Assembly: GCA_034769895.1 (NCBI GenBank)
Contig: CM068370.1
Span: forward strand, 47,358,344-47,422,343
Direction of reading: 5' to 3'
Length of the DNA: 64,000 nucleotides
Origin: Magicicada septendecula
Lineage: Eukaryota > Arthropoda > Insecta > Hemiptera > Cicadidae
Positions 10,810-22,187 of the stretch are shown in pieces. Under the pieces are notes generated by a model. The model was not told where the DNA came from and ran no database searches. It saw nothing but the letters and a program-made list of their open reading frames with translations. Numbering within the stretch: position 1 is the stretch's first letter; each line of letters opens with the position of its first letter. Made by a program: the position numbers and the translations under genes.

Positions 10810-12224
10810 TGTGACGTCTCCCTTGTTAAGATATCACAAAAGTCGGGAACCAGTTCAATTTGTTACCTGTTAATTGAACTAGCTGCCGTTGTTAGTAAAC
10901 CTTAATCACTAACAAATTATAACACTGTATTATTCAGGAATTAAGTAAGGATTGTATAAATTTATTCACTCATTGGGTGTTAGCAAAAACATCTCTTTAT
11001 TAACATATTTATCTCTCATACTTTACTTTACTTTTAAAACTCAGATTCTAAAATTTCTGCATTAATTATTTTGTAAATTTACTTCTTATTCTTTTTATAT
11101 CAAAAGCATTCAGCTAGATATTGTTTTCAGTACCACGGATCCGGGTTTCAACTTAGTTATGTTTTTATTACAACTTCAACCAAATTATTAGAAGAATAAA
11201 TTTGGTTGTAAATTTTAAAATTAATTTAAATCTAAACATCGTAATGTCATTACTACTTCATTACAGTGATTACAAAAATATATATATTAAACTTTAAATT
11301 ATCAAAAGTTCTTTACTGTTCTTTTGTTACTGGTCTTGTTGTTTTACAATGAATTTGTGTTACAAGTATTATGTTTTGATATCACCTAAATATAACAATG
11401 TGTATGCTGTGGGGTCCATGATGGTCATCTTCAGTCCTCTTCTAGAGTGTGATCCACGGTTGCTCTTGAAGTTCCATGAGGTTGATTGTTTCTGGTAGTC
11501 TCTTCCTAGACGATTAGATTTTGCTACTAGAAGTTCATCCGGTTGCTGTTCGTGTTATCTTCTTTCGGAGTCGGTAGTTTACATTTTACTTTTAGTTACA
11601 GTTCATATTTTATCAGCACTAAATTCTGGTAAGTAACATTTCTCACCATTTACAGTTTGCTAAGAGATGTGTCGGCTAAGTTTCCTTTTTCTTTTTTTTT
11701 CTTTACATGTTTCTTCACGCACTACATTATAATTTTGTTTTTATTATTATTATTATACTACATAGGTCAAATCGAACTCATTATAAACTTGATTAAATAT
11801 TGTTTAACGGTATACACCTATGTGTATGTTCACAACACAGCAGCTACATCCTTACATCTCGGCGTCTATCGGGCGAGTGAATGCAAAGTTTAACGGCAAG
11901 GGGTCAGTAGCTTGCGCGGTTTTACGCACTGAGAAAATAGTTCGTTCTTTTAAGTTATATTAATTATTTACTAATTAAGTCGTAATACATTATTTTACCT
12001 TTTGGTTACGAATTATGAATTTCTTTATTTATTTTGTACATATTTTATTTAATTAAAGTAATTATTATTATTAGCTAAATAACACCATTCTTAACGTGTT
12101 GGTACGGGACAATTTGCACGTTGTTGCATGAATCTAGGCATAGGTAAGGGGTGGATAATACTCTTACTTATATTGAAAGCAATTTTTTATTTGTGCGATT
12201 TAAATATTTTTTAAAATCGTCACA
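10810..12224 (-). repeat. Element C 3' LTR
   Basis: Matches the right LTR apart from a handful of substitutions and 1-4 bp indels (for example a TAC-type length change near 11030 and a T/A-run change near 11742). It sits downstream of pol on the minus strand, next to the purine tract. Confidence 0.94.
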
Positions 12225-12811
12225 TCCTCCTGCACTTAACGATGAAGTTGGGGTGGTGGGGTAATAATTAAAATCTAATAAACACAATTACATTTGGGCA
12301 CAGAATTTCATACTGAAATTTCTCTCTCTCAGATTATTTCTATCTATCAATTGATTATCTTACAACTTATACAAACTATTTAACTTCTAATACATCTATT
12401 ACACATAAAATACACAAAAACATAAATCTACCTTATATTTAATTCTTACATCTACTACCGGTTTTTTTCTTTGTTTGATTTCTTCACTCGTTTTACGGAG
12501 TTATACTCATGAGTATGTTACTAATAATAATACCGTATTGTAATCACAATCGAATTACTTTTAGTTTACTACGCTAGAAATTATTTCCTTACTTTCTCTT
12601 CATCGTCATCTTCATCATCATCTGACTTCTCATTTATTATATCATTCTCGCAGGACATTAGCTAAGGTTGTTCAGGCCTCGCTATTATTCGTACGAGGGT
12701 TTTGAGTTTATACTCATTTACGATATATGATGTTGCAAAATCTTATCGTATTCCTATATAAGTCTATACAACATATTTTATTCTCAATACTTAAGTAGTA
12801 TTCTCGGTTTA
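12225..12811 (-). other. Element C 3' untranslated segment
   Basis: Non-coding DNA between the pol stop and the 3' LTR. The last bases on the minus strand (GCAGGAGGA) form the polypurine tract. No env-like frame is present. Confidence 0.7.
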
Positions 12812-15703
12812 CTATCTTTCTCGTAGTCGTCCTTCTGTATTTTGACGCGAAAAACATTTTTTTATTTGAGACAGATGGCTTCTGCGAACGTAATTTTCTG
12901 TATTGGGTTCATATAGAGCTACAGTAACGGGGGTGATGAACTTATGAATTTCGTAGGGGCCACACCATCGGTATGATAGTTTCGCAGTGGTCCTATCAAC
13001 GGCTTTACTCATTGGATGCGTTTTATACATTACTAAATCACCTACCTTATATTCTATTTGCCTATTATTCCGCTCATAGTATTTTCGTGATTTTTGTAAA
13101 TTCGCTCTCAAATTTGCACGAGCTTCGTTCCATATTTTTCTTACGTTATTCGTATTCATGTCACGGGGCAATAACTCATGGATTTTCCATTTCGCGGTTA
13201 AAGGATGGTTGGGTTTATATTTGTACAGTAAATCAAATGGTGTTGATTTATGGCCTTCATGATACGCTGAGTTGAACGCAAATTGTACCCACAATACATT
13301 TTGATCCCAGGTTGTCTGGTCTTTGGCGTGATAAGATATTAGAGCTGATTTTAAGTTACGCAAGTATCTTTCTGCTAGATTTCCTTGCGGTCTGTACTCG
13401 GTCACTGTAATATGATTTATCCCTAATTTAAAACACATGTCGTTAAATTCTTTTGATTTAAATTGAGGTCCATTGTCAGATATTAGGTTTAAAGGTGTAC
13501 CATAATCTTTAAATAGTCTTTCTTGTAGAATTTTTATTGTCGTAGATGCTAATGCACGTCGCATAGGATACATCCACACGAATTTAGTGAAGGAGTCTAC
13601 ACAAATTAATAGCATGGTATTTCCGGATTTAGAACGGGGATAAGGTCCAGAATAGTCTATGTATATCTTCGAGAAGGGAGTTGTGGGTATTTCTGAGATT
13701 AATTTTCTGACTTGACTGATTCTTGCTGGCTTGCTCAGGGCACAGATTTCGCATTCTTTCACGAACTTTTTTATTTCACTGTTCATGTTTTCCCAATGGT
13801 ATTCCTTGCGAATACGATGTATAGTTTTTCTAATTCCCATATGAGCTCCAATGGTCGATGAATGGTAGTATTCCATTAGCATAGGTTTGATTATTTCCGG
13901 GGCGATTATTCTCGGTAATCTTCCGTTTGCCTTTTTAAAACAAAGTACTCGTTTACTCAAGGTATATTTGTCAGAATAATTTCCTTTTTCTATTTGTTCT
14001 ATTATTTTGCACAATTTCGGATCTTGTTGTTGGTGGTATGCGATATCCTTAAATGCAAGGGGAAAGTTAGTAATTAGTGTATTAACGGTAGGGGTTTCAA
14101 CATTTTCTTCGCCTGATCTAGTATTGGGTAATTGGAACATGCGGGATAGAGTATCGGCTACTACATTTTGAGTACCACGAATATGTTGTACTTTGAACTT
14201 GTAGCAATTCAATCTTAACACCCATCTTCCGATACGACCTAACTGTTTTGGGTGGTTCAATAACCATGACAAAGCTTGATTGTCGGTTTCTAGTAGAAAT
14301 TCTTTATGTTCCAAAAATGGTTTGAATTTGTCGAAGGCGAATACTACGGCTAAACATTCAAGTTCATAGGCTGAGAACTTCCTTTCTTGGTCGGTCAATG
14401 TACGGGATGCATAGCTGATCGTGAGTCTAGTATTATTGATTTCCTGGTATATTACAGCTCCTAATGCTACACTCGAACTATCGGTCTGTACAACAAATGG
14501 TTTACTGAAATCTGCTAACTGCAATACCGGTGGGGATATAATGCTTTCTTTAAGTGTTTCAAACGCTTCTTGGTGTTGAGTAGTCCACTCAAATTTCGCT
14601 CCTTTCTTTCTTAAAGCATTCAATGGGGCTGCTATATCCGCTAAGTGGGGTATGTACTTATGAAAATAATTAATCATACCTAAAAATCGAGCTATACCTT
14701 TGGCGTCTCTCGGTGGTAAGAATTCTCGGATTGCGCGTGTACGTTCGGGATCGATGCTAACCTTACCTTCGGCAGATACTATGTGACCTAAGAAGGAGAA
14801 TTGTTTTTCTGCGAAATTCACTTTACTCGGGTTTACCGTTAGTCCAGCTTTCTTTAACCTGGATAATACTTCACGCAGGTGATCAATATGTTGATCCATT
14901 GACTCACTATATACTACTATATCATCAAGATAGTGATATACAAATTTAAATTTAACATCATGAAAAATTGTTTCTAACAGTCTGCTACATACTGAACTTC
15001 CTTGTGATATACCGAATGGTACTCTAGTGAATTGATATAGATTAAATGGGACAGCAAAAGCAGTTAGATATTTTGATTCCTCAGCTAGTGGGATTTGATG
15101 GAATGCTTGGTTGAGATCGATTATGGTGAAGATTTTCACTTTTGTAAAATAGTGAAACGCGCTGTGAATGTCGGGCAGTGGTATCGATTCAAATTCTATA
15201 CTCTTATTTAGCTGTCTATAATCCACGACTAGTCTATGTTTGTCAGTTCCTTTTGGTACTAGGAATGCAGGTGATGAGTATGGAGAAGTTGACGGTTCAA
15301 TGATGTGCTGATCAAGGAGTTTGTTAACGTGGTTTCTCATTATTTCCATCTTGGGCGGTGATAATTTGTATGGATGAAGTCGTATTACTTTGTTGTCACT
15401 AAGATTTATTTTATATTCGATTAAATGGGTTAATCCTAACTTGGGAGTGAGTACTGTAGAAAATTCCCTTATTAACTTTTGAATTCTTAGTCTCTCATTT
15501 CCTTTTAAATGACTCAGACTAGATTCTTTGTGCTCTGATTGAATAGTTGAGGCTTCACAATTAACGTTGTTACTTGACCCGGAGTCGAACTGATATTTTC
15601 GAGTACGATTAAATCTGAAGAAATATTGTTTTGCATACATATCAAGGATTAAGCCAGTTTTACTTATGAAATCAGCGCCTAGTATTAAGTTTTGTCCTAA
15701 CAC
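12812..15703 (-). CDS. Element C Pol: reverse transcriptase, RNase H and integrase
   Basis: A 963-residue open frame. Order: end of protease (ILGADF, 7-12), RT (about 110-290) with first catalytic Asp in TIIDLN (196) and the YLDD box at 258-261, thumb/connection, RNase H (about 400-525) with the QTDSSS motif and DTLSR end, then integrase. The integrase zinc finger is complete (H614/H621, C651/C654; HSSTIGAH...CEIC), and the catalytic triad is D683, D743 and E778. A GPY/F-like module follows (WCGPYEIH, about 905). The PR-RT-RH-INT order defines Ty3/gypsy. All key residues are present and no internal stop occurs. The listed start is only where the frame opens after a lesion; the reading frame continues a few codons upstream, so Pol is normally made as a Gag-Pol fusion. 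Confidence 0.96.
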   Translation of the reverse strand: MLGQNLILGADFISKTGLILDMYAKQYFFRFNRTRKYQFDSGSSNNVNCEASTIQSEHKESSLSHLKGNERLRIQKLIREFSTVLTPKLGLTHLIEYKINLSDNKVIRLHPYKLSPPKMEIMRNHVNKLLDQHIIEPSTSPYSSPAFLVPKGTDKHRLVVDYRQLNKSIEFESIPLPDIHSAFHYFTKVKIFTIIDLNQAFHQIPLAEESKYLTAFAVPFNLYQFTRVPFGISQGSSVCSRLLETIFHDVKFKFVYHYLDDIVVYSESMDQHIDHLREVLSRLKKAGLTVNPSKVNFAEKQFSFLGHIVSAEGKVSIDPERTRAIREFLPPRDAKGIARFLGMINYFHKYIPHLADIAAPLNALRKKGAKFEWTTQHQEAFETLKESIISPPVLQLADFSKPFVVQTDSSSVALGAVIYQEINNTRLTISYASRTLTDQERKFSAYELECLAVVFAFDKFKPFLEHKEFLLETDNQALSWLLNHPKQLGRIGRWVLRLNCYKFKVQHIRGTQNVVADTLSRMFQLPNTRSGEENVETPTVNTLITNFPLAFKDIAYHQQQDPKLCKIIEQIEKGNYSDKYTLSKRVLCFKKANGRLPRIIAPEIIKPMLMEYYHSSTIGAHMGIRKTIHRIRKEYHWENMNSEIKKFVKECEICALSKPARISQVRKLISEIPTTPFSKIYIDYSGPYPRSKSGNTMLLICVDSFTKFVWMYPMRRALASTTIKILQERLFKDYGTPLNLISDNGPQFKSKEFNDMCFKLGINHITVTEYRPQGNLAERYLRNLKSALISYHAKDQTTWDQNVLWVQFAFNSAYHEGHKSTPFDLLYKYKPNHPLTAKWKIHELLPRDMNTNNVRKIWNEARANLRANLQKSRKYYERNNRQIEYKVGDLVMYKTHPMSKAVDRTTAKLSYRWCGPYEIHKFITPVTVALYEPNTENYVRRSHLSQIKKCFSRQNTEGRLRER

Positions 15704-16106
15704 TTCAGCTACTAGTAAAATTCTTTATTTTTAATTTCACCGTAATACTGCGCAATATCTTTAGGTTTTGTTTATTTGCGGTTGCACACTTTATGTTCAC
15801 GTTTTGGTTACGTTTAATCAGATTATGACTATCTAATACGGTGGCTAACTATTGACTAATTATACTACGGGTAGATCCGGAATCAATTAAACCAAGGGTA
15901 TTCGTTGCTTCAAGGTCTATCTGTACATAGGGTAGTTGGCAGATACTTGTTTTACATGCACCAATAGAGTTGCACTTCTCAATAAATCTTGTTAGGTAAG
16001 GGTCTATGCGTTTATTTTTATTTATTTTTACTCTATGATTATTATTGTTTTTACCTTTCCTTCTGGTGCTGCGGAAGACGTAGGATTTTCGTTCTTCCAG
16101 CTTCAC
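15704..16106 (-). pseudogene. Element C protease region with a stop and a frameshift
   Basis: The frame from 16106 overlaps the end of gag by 4 bp in another frame, suggesting programmed or mutational frameshifting between Gag and Pol. It carries the aspartic protease active site LIDSGSTRS near 15860-15890 and ends early at a stop beside 15849. The following sequence keeps protease character for about 40 codons and then needs a one-base shift near 15717 to enter the Pol frame. The protease normally cleaves the Gag-Pol polyprotein in the particle. With these lesions this copy is probably not autonomous. Confidence 0.8.
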
Positions 16107-17635
16107 ATGTTTTTTGATTGGTCGGTTTTCTGTTGGTAGCGCTTTTGTTTACATACCTTGCTAATGTGTCCGGCCTTTCCACAGTTATAACATCTTCTTT
16201 CCTCATTTACTTCGCTCGTAGGTTGTCGGGGTTTTGATCTAGAGTTTGAAATATGGGGGTAGCTTTGGGTTTTATATGTACTTACGAATCGCTTATCGCG
16301 GTAGGTTCGGGTATCTGTTCCAATTGGTAGAGTTCGGAATGAACCTCTGTGTTGAGTCTGGGACATAGAAACGCGTCTGTGCTGGTCAGAATACCAGACG
16401 TTGGACGAATGTATACAACATAGTTCTAGTTCGGTGAAGGTGGTTGGTCGCTTCATGAGTGCTAGGCGAGATCGCTCCTCGGGGGATAGTCCGACTAAGA
16501 TATTGTCTACTAACTGTTGTTCACTCCATTTGACTTGCAGCAATAAGGCAGATTCTCTTATTTCAGATATATAATGAGCTAATCTCTCGTATGCTCCTTG
16601 TACACGAAGTACTAGATTCTGCTTCAATTCTTCGTAGATACCGGTGGGAATAAAATGTCTTATTAGGGTTGTATGAAGTTCTTCTACTGGGTGATTATGC
16701 CTTAGGGATTCTAACACACGATCTTTTAAAGGAGATCTACATTTAGGTAAAATTACTTGTAAAATCTGGTCATCTCTTAGTTGTCGCAGATCTTTTAATT
16801 GCAAAAGATGCTTGAGAAAATCTAGGAGCTTTGTAATATTCAGCCCATCAGTGATTGGTATGTCCGACAAAATATGTTCTATAGGGTGGGTTATCTTTCC
16901 ATAAAGCTCTGTAGTTAAATTAAATACAGTCGTCATTCTCGGTTTTTCCGGAGATTGATTCGTCGGCAAGTGAGAAGGTAAATCGTAGGTACGAGACATA
17001 TTCTCTAGTTCATTAGGGAGTAACGTAACGTTTGCTGGTTGGATATTTACTTCACTATCAGTTAACCGTTCTTTAAATGGATCTATATTGGATTCCTGCA
17101 GAAACTGAAACTTTACAGTACTGGTTTGCTGTTCTTGAGTAGGACACTGGGTAGGGGAAATATTTAGTTTTGTCATTGCTTCTTCAATCTCTTCTAATCT
17201 AAACGATTCGGATCTTCAACGTAATTCGCACATTATCTCGGGTAATTGTTGTAATGCTTCCTCCGGGAATTTTTGTACATCCGGTGGGGTAACTTTATCA
17301 CCAGGCCAATTCAACAAATTGGTGATACGGCGGGTCAGATGTTCGATTCTTTGGGTGGTGCTTAAAATTACTGCGGGGGATTTTTCATCACGCAGGGTTT
17401 TTGCGATCGAAGTTAGTTCTGTATACTTGTGATAGCATGTTTCCTTTTCGCTTTCAAAATCTAAAACACTTAAACGATTTAATAATGAGGGTTTGTCCGG
17501 TTTATTTTCATGTAACGTTTTGCGAAGTTCCGCGACAGTTACATCTGAGTATGGAAGACCACGCAATAATGCTTCATAGCTTAATTCATCTTTCAACAAG
17601 TCGGGGTTAAATTGAGCCATTTTTGTTAATAACAT
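16103..17635 (-). pseudogene. Element C Gag with CCHC zinc knuckle, one internal stop
   Basis: A single frame from the ATG at 17635 to 16103, broken by one TGA at 17216-17218; 17635-17216 and 17176-16103 are in register. The N-terminal 140 residues form a helical region. The middle part (around VVEELHTTLIRHFIP and WSEQQLVDNILVGLSPEERS) resembles the retrotransposon capsid domain. The C terminus has a nucleocapsid CCHC knuckle, CYNCGKAGHISKVC, followed by basic residues. Gag builds the particle and packages RNA. The single stop is the only visible damage. Confidence 0.88.
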
Positions 17636-18388
17636 CGTTTAAATAAACGAAGTATTACGTACGACAAATCTTATATCAGCTTAAACACTTGTAAAGCTCG
17701 ACTTCATTTAAACACCTATATATATATCTCTTATTACACATAGATTCTTATATTAATTAATCAAAATAAACTTATCTCACAAAATTCAATTTTCTGTAGT
17801 CATATATAATTAGTCAAAACAAAACGCTAATACCATTGTATAGTAGAGAGAAATTTCATATACGAAAAGTTCATTGCTTTAACAATAGCACAAAGGGTCA
17901 GCTGTTTTGGGGAGTCGTATTGTTAGGATAGGGTGGTAACACAGGTAGGACAATTCAGAACAGGAAAAACTCGTGTCTAGGATTGTCTCTTAGGTCAGCG
18001 TGGGGAGGTTTTGAATGAGATCCGTGCATACAAAAGGGGAGAGTTTACATTCCTCAACACGTATTTAACATGAACTAGCTTGTTCATACCGACAGGTTTA
18101 GAATGGAATATTTACCAGCGATGACTTGTTTATTACTGCAATCTCACGATACTAATATTATTATATCTTAATTAAAATTTTACTCATTTATTTTTTTTTT
18201 TTTTTTTTTAGAGTGAATAAATTTATGTGTTTCAAAGTTATTGTTAAAGAATTATAACAATATACAATATAATTATTAAAACAACAACACAATACATAAT
18301 AATTATTATTTTTACAAAGCAGCAGTGGCGCAATTTTGTGCGTCACGATACTCGCAACTATTTTAACTTAAGCAGAGTGGCGCAATTT
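17636..18388 (-). other. Element C 5' leader
   Basis: Untranslated leader between the 5' LTR and gag on the minus strand. The first bases after the LTR (AAAATTGCGCCACTCTGC) are the candidate primer-binding site. A similar ttgcgccactgctgc segment is repeated about 50 bp further on (18320-18345), so the site looks duplicated. A poly-T run (18190-18210) also lies here. Confidence 0.7.
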
Positions 18389-19801
18389 TGTGACGTCTCC
18401 CTTGTTAAGATATCACAAAAGTCGGGAACCAGTTCAATTTGTTACCTGTTAATTGAACTAGCTGCCGTTGTTAGTAAACCTTAATCACTAACAAATTATA
18501 ACACTGTATTATTCAGGAATTAAGTAAGGATTGTATAAATTTATTCACTCATTGGGTGTTAGCAAAAACATCTCTTTATTAACATATTTATCTCTCATAC
18601 TTTCTTTACTTTTAAAACTCAGATTCTAAAATTTCTGCATTAATTATTTTGTAAATTTACTTCTTATTCTTTTTATATCAAAAGCATTCAGCTAGATATT
18701 GTTTTCAGTACCACGGATCGGGTTTCAACTTAGTTATGTTTTTATTACAACTTCAACCAAATTATTAGAAGAATAAATTTGGTTGTAAATTTTAAAATTA
18801 ATTTAAATCTAAACATCGTAATGTCATTACTACTTCATTACAGTGATTACAAAAATATATATATTAAACTTTAAATTATCAAAAGTTCTTTACTGTTCTT
18901 TTGTTACTGGTCTTGTTGTTTTACAATGAATTTGTGTTACAAGTATTATGTTTTGATATCACCTAAATATAACAATGTGTATGCTGTGGGGTCCATGATG
19001 GTCATCTTCAGTCCTCTTCTAGAGTGTGATCCACGGTTGCTCTTGAAGTTCCATGAGGTTGATTGTTTCTGGTAGTCTCTTCCTAGACGATTAGATTTTG
19101 CTACTAGAAGCTCATCCGGTTGCTGTTCGTATTATCTTCTTTCGGAGTCGGTAGTTTACATTTTACTTTTAGTTACAGTTCATATTTTATCAGCACTAAA
19201 TTCTGGTAAGTAACATTTCTCACCATTTACAGTTTGCTAAGAGATGTGTCGGCTAAGTTTCCTTTTTCTTTTTTTTTCTTTACATGTTTCTTCACGCACT
19301 ACATTATAATTTTGTTATTATTATTATTATTATACTACATAGGTCAAATCGAACTCATTATAAACTTGATTAAATATTGTTTAACGGTATACACCTATGT
19401 GTATGTTCACAACACAGCAGCTACATCCTTACATCTCGGCGTCTATCGGGCGAGTGAATGCAAAGTTTAACGGCAAGGGGTCAGTAGCTTGCGCGGTTTT
19501 ACGCACTGAGAAAATAGTTCGTTCTTTTAAGTTATATTAATTATTTACTAATTAAGTCGTAATACATTATTTTACCTTTTGGTTACGAATTATGAATTTC
19601 TTTATTTATTTTGTACATATTTTATTTAATTAAAGTAATTATTATTATTAGCTAAATAACACCGTTCTTAACGTGTTGGTACGGGACAATTTGCACGTTG
19701 TTGCATGAATCTAGGCATAGGTAAGGGGTGGATAATACTCTTACTTATATTGAAAGCAATTTTTTATTTGTGCGATTTAAATATTTTTTAAAATCGTCAC
19801 A
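18389..19801 (-). repeat. Element C 5' LTR
   Basis: The 5' LTR in element orientation, adjacent to the leader and followed by TSD ACCT. Very close to the 3' LTR, so the insertion is young. Confidence 0.94.
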
Positions 19802-19999
19802 ACCTTTCTCATTATATTCTTCCTGTAAGACTGTAAACAGTCTGTAATTGGGCAAGTTTTATGTCGCAATTCCTAAAATGATGTCATATTCAAAGTGAAT
19901 ACAGTATCAGGTCAGAGAATACCATTAAATTTTAAATGTTGTTTGGATCAGAACTGGTTGTTTTTGACTGACAATTTCGTGAGTTAATGATTTTTCTTT

Positions 20000-21036
20000 T
20001 TATGTTGATTCATATATTGTTACAACAATTATTGAATGCTCTCAAAAAGGCAAGAGTGTCATTCTACTTGCTTCTCAACCAGCCAAGTGTGCAGCGCCTG
20101 TTTCAAGGCCATCCACTCACTTACCACTCTAGACCAGTGGTTCCCAAACTTTTACGTTGATTTATATATTGTTACAACAATTATTGAATGCTCTCAAAAA
20201 GTCAAGAGTGTCATTCCACATGCTTCTCAACTAGCCCAGCGTGCAGCGTCTGTGTCAAGGCCATCCACTCACCACTCTAGACCAGTGGTTCCCAACCTTT
20301 TATGTTGATTTATATATTGTTACAACAATTATTGAATGCTCTCAAAAAGGCAAGAGTGTCATTCCACATGCTTCTCAACTAGCCCAGCGTGCAGCGTCTG
20401 TGTCAAGGCCATCCACTCACTTACCACTCTAGACCAGTGGTTCCCAAACTTTTATGTTGATTTATATATTGTTACAACAATTATTGAATGCTCTCAAAAA
20501 GGCAAGAGTGTCATTCTACACGCTTCTCAACTAGCCCAGCGTGCAGGGTCTGTGTCAAGGCCATCCACTCACTTACCACTAGACCAGTGGTTCCCAAACT
20601 TTTATGTTAATTTATATATTGTTACAACAATTATTGAATGCTCTCAAAAAGGCAAGAGTGTCATTCCACATGCTTCTCAACTAGCCCAGCGTGCAGCGTC
20701 TGTGTCAAGGCCATCCACTTACTTACCACTCTAGACCAGTGGTTCTCAAACTTTTATGTTGATTTATATATTGTTACAACAATTATTGAATGCTCTCAAA
20801 AAGGCAAGAGTGTCATTCCACATGCTTCTCAACTAGCCCAGCGTGCAGCGTCTGTGTCAAGGCCATCCACTCACCACTCTAGACCAGTGGTTCCCAAACT
20901 TTTATGTTGATTTATATATTGTTACAACAATTATTGAATGCTCTCAAAAAGGCAAGAGTGTCATTCCACATGCTTCTCAACTAGCCCAGCGTGCAGCGTC
21001 TGTGTCAAGGCCATCTGCTCACTTACAACTCTAGAC
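20000..21036 (+). repeat. Seven-copy ~150-bp tandem array that includes a hAT terminus
   Basis: The unit contains tatgttgatttatatattg, ttacaacaattattgaatgc, cttctcaactagcccagcg and ends CTCTAGAC|CAGTGGTTCCCAAACTTTT. The CAGTGGTTCC terminus recurs at 20135, 20283, 20435, 20585, 20737, 20885 and 21037, with spacings of 148-152 bp. The last copy is the true 5' end of the hAT element. Copies differ by a few substitutions and a 3-4 bp indel (cttacca). Open frames across the array are a by-product of repetition, not genes. Confidence 0.93.
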
Positions 21037-21369
21037 CAGTGGTTCCCAAACTTTTCAGTTCGCCAAAAATTTAAATTTCATGGGTCCTGTCTGAGTTCTG
21101 AATAAAAAAACAACCAGTAAATATGATACACAAGCTAATATTTTAATTAAAATGTATTAAGTGTATGTATTAAATTGTATATTAAAATGTATTATCTCAA
21201 CTTGAAAAATTATAACAATAATGATATCAAACATAGTTTTTGTTGTGAACAATGAAGCTGCTTTTGAACAATTAGCTCTGCTATATTGGGTTTAATGTCA
21301 GATAATTTCAACATTAAGTCACTCTCAATATTAAGTTTATTTCTTAACTTTTACTTCAAGTACGTGGCC

Positions 21370-22060
21370 TGGGAGAATGCGTTTTCATACAAATAAGTAG
21401 AGGGAAACACAGTTAAACACTTCACAGCTTTTTTTTAAGAGTTCAAGATAGTCAGTCATTACATATAACCAGAAGTCAGCTAGCTGTAATTGCAAAAACT
21501 GTAATTTTAATGAACTGTCAGTTAAAAGTTCTACCAATGAATCTTCTTCTGGTAGTGTAAGAGAGAGGTTAGTTGACAGCCCATCACAAATGGATTCCTT
21601 ATCCACATGTCACTATCACCCGTCATGGGAAAATATTAGCTTAACTCCAAGTGCAGTTGCTCCAAATGAGACTTAATAGCTTTAAGGATCTCCTTTGAAA
21701 CATTTTCTCCTGGCATCTGGAAAAAATCTTTTATGGAAGGGAATTGTTTGAAGATTTTAGAGTCTAATCTCTGAATCCACAGCTTCAAATTTTTTATCAT
21801 CCCCTTGGAATTATCTCAAACCTGGAAAATAGTGATGCTAGATCCCTGCAGGCTTAAAGTGAGTCCATTTAGATTACTGCAGATATCAGCACAATATGGT
21901 AGCTTCAAAATCCAGTTAAAGTCATGCAACCTGTCTTTTAGGTTGAAGTTGGAATGGAATCAAATAAAAAGAGCTTTATTTCATCACTCGTTCAAATAAT
22001 CTGTTCCAATACCGTTCCATGTGAAAGCCATTGTACTTCACAGTGGATCAACAATAGCTT
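21370..22060 (-). pseudogene. hAT transposase remnant (ZBED5/SCAND3-like C-terminal half)
   Basis: Reading the minus strand in pieces gives WILKLPYCADICSNLNGL, then FKQFPSIKDFFQMPGE, then GDSDMWIRNPFVMG, then DSSLKLQFLQLQLADFW and KKSCEVFNCVSLYLF. These match in order the C-terminal half of hAT transposases of the ZBED5/SCAND3-like kind, ending in the dimerisation region. Several stops and at least one frameshift (just after WIRNPF) show it is dead. The enzyme cuts and pastes hAT DNA in the nucleus. The longest undisturbed piece is 21606-21385. Confidence 0.8.
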
Positions 22061-22109
22061 GTAGCCACTCCCCATTTCTTCACATATTATAAAAGGAAGA
22101 AAGTTTTGC

Positions 22110-22172
22110 TTAGATACAGTGCTTATATGTGAGATACAGTGCTTATAAGCAAGATACAGTGTTTATATGTGA
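22110..22172 (+). repeat. Short tandem repeat next to the LINE insertion site
   Basis: Three imperfect units of about 25 bp, each with gatacagtg(c/t)ttata, within the hAT just upstream of the LINE insertion point. Confidence 0.7.
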
Positions 22173-22187
22173 CTAAAACAGTGTGAT

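Larger units (their letters stand above)
10810..19801 (-). mobile_element. Element C: nearly intact Ty3/gypsy retrotransposon
   Basis: LTRs of 1415 bp (10810-12224) and 1413 bp (18389-19801) bound the element, with TSD ACCT at 10806-10809 and 19802-19805. Both LTRs start TGTGACG and end CGTCACA on the plus strand. On the minus strand the order is 5' LTR, leader, Gag (17635-16103), protease (about 16106-15720), Pol (15703-12812), a 580-bp 3' untranslated part and the polypurine tract AGGAGGA beside the left LTR. Only a few lesions are seen: a stop in Gag, and a stop plus frameshift near the protease. It lies in the same orientation as Polr1B inside its intron. It does not share the structured modules of A, B1, E, G and H. 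Confidence 0.95.

Noticed and set aside
20036..21034. Overlapping 63-132 codon frames with repeated peptides
   Set aside because: They arise from the 150-bp tandem array, whose near-multiple-of-three unit keeps frames open; not a repeat protein.
20000..21040. CRISPR-like array
   Set aside because: Repeats are 150 bp, directly tandem without unique spacers, and contain a transposon end; the genome is eukaryotic.
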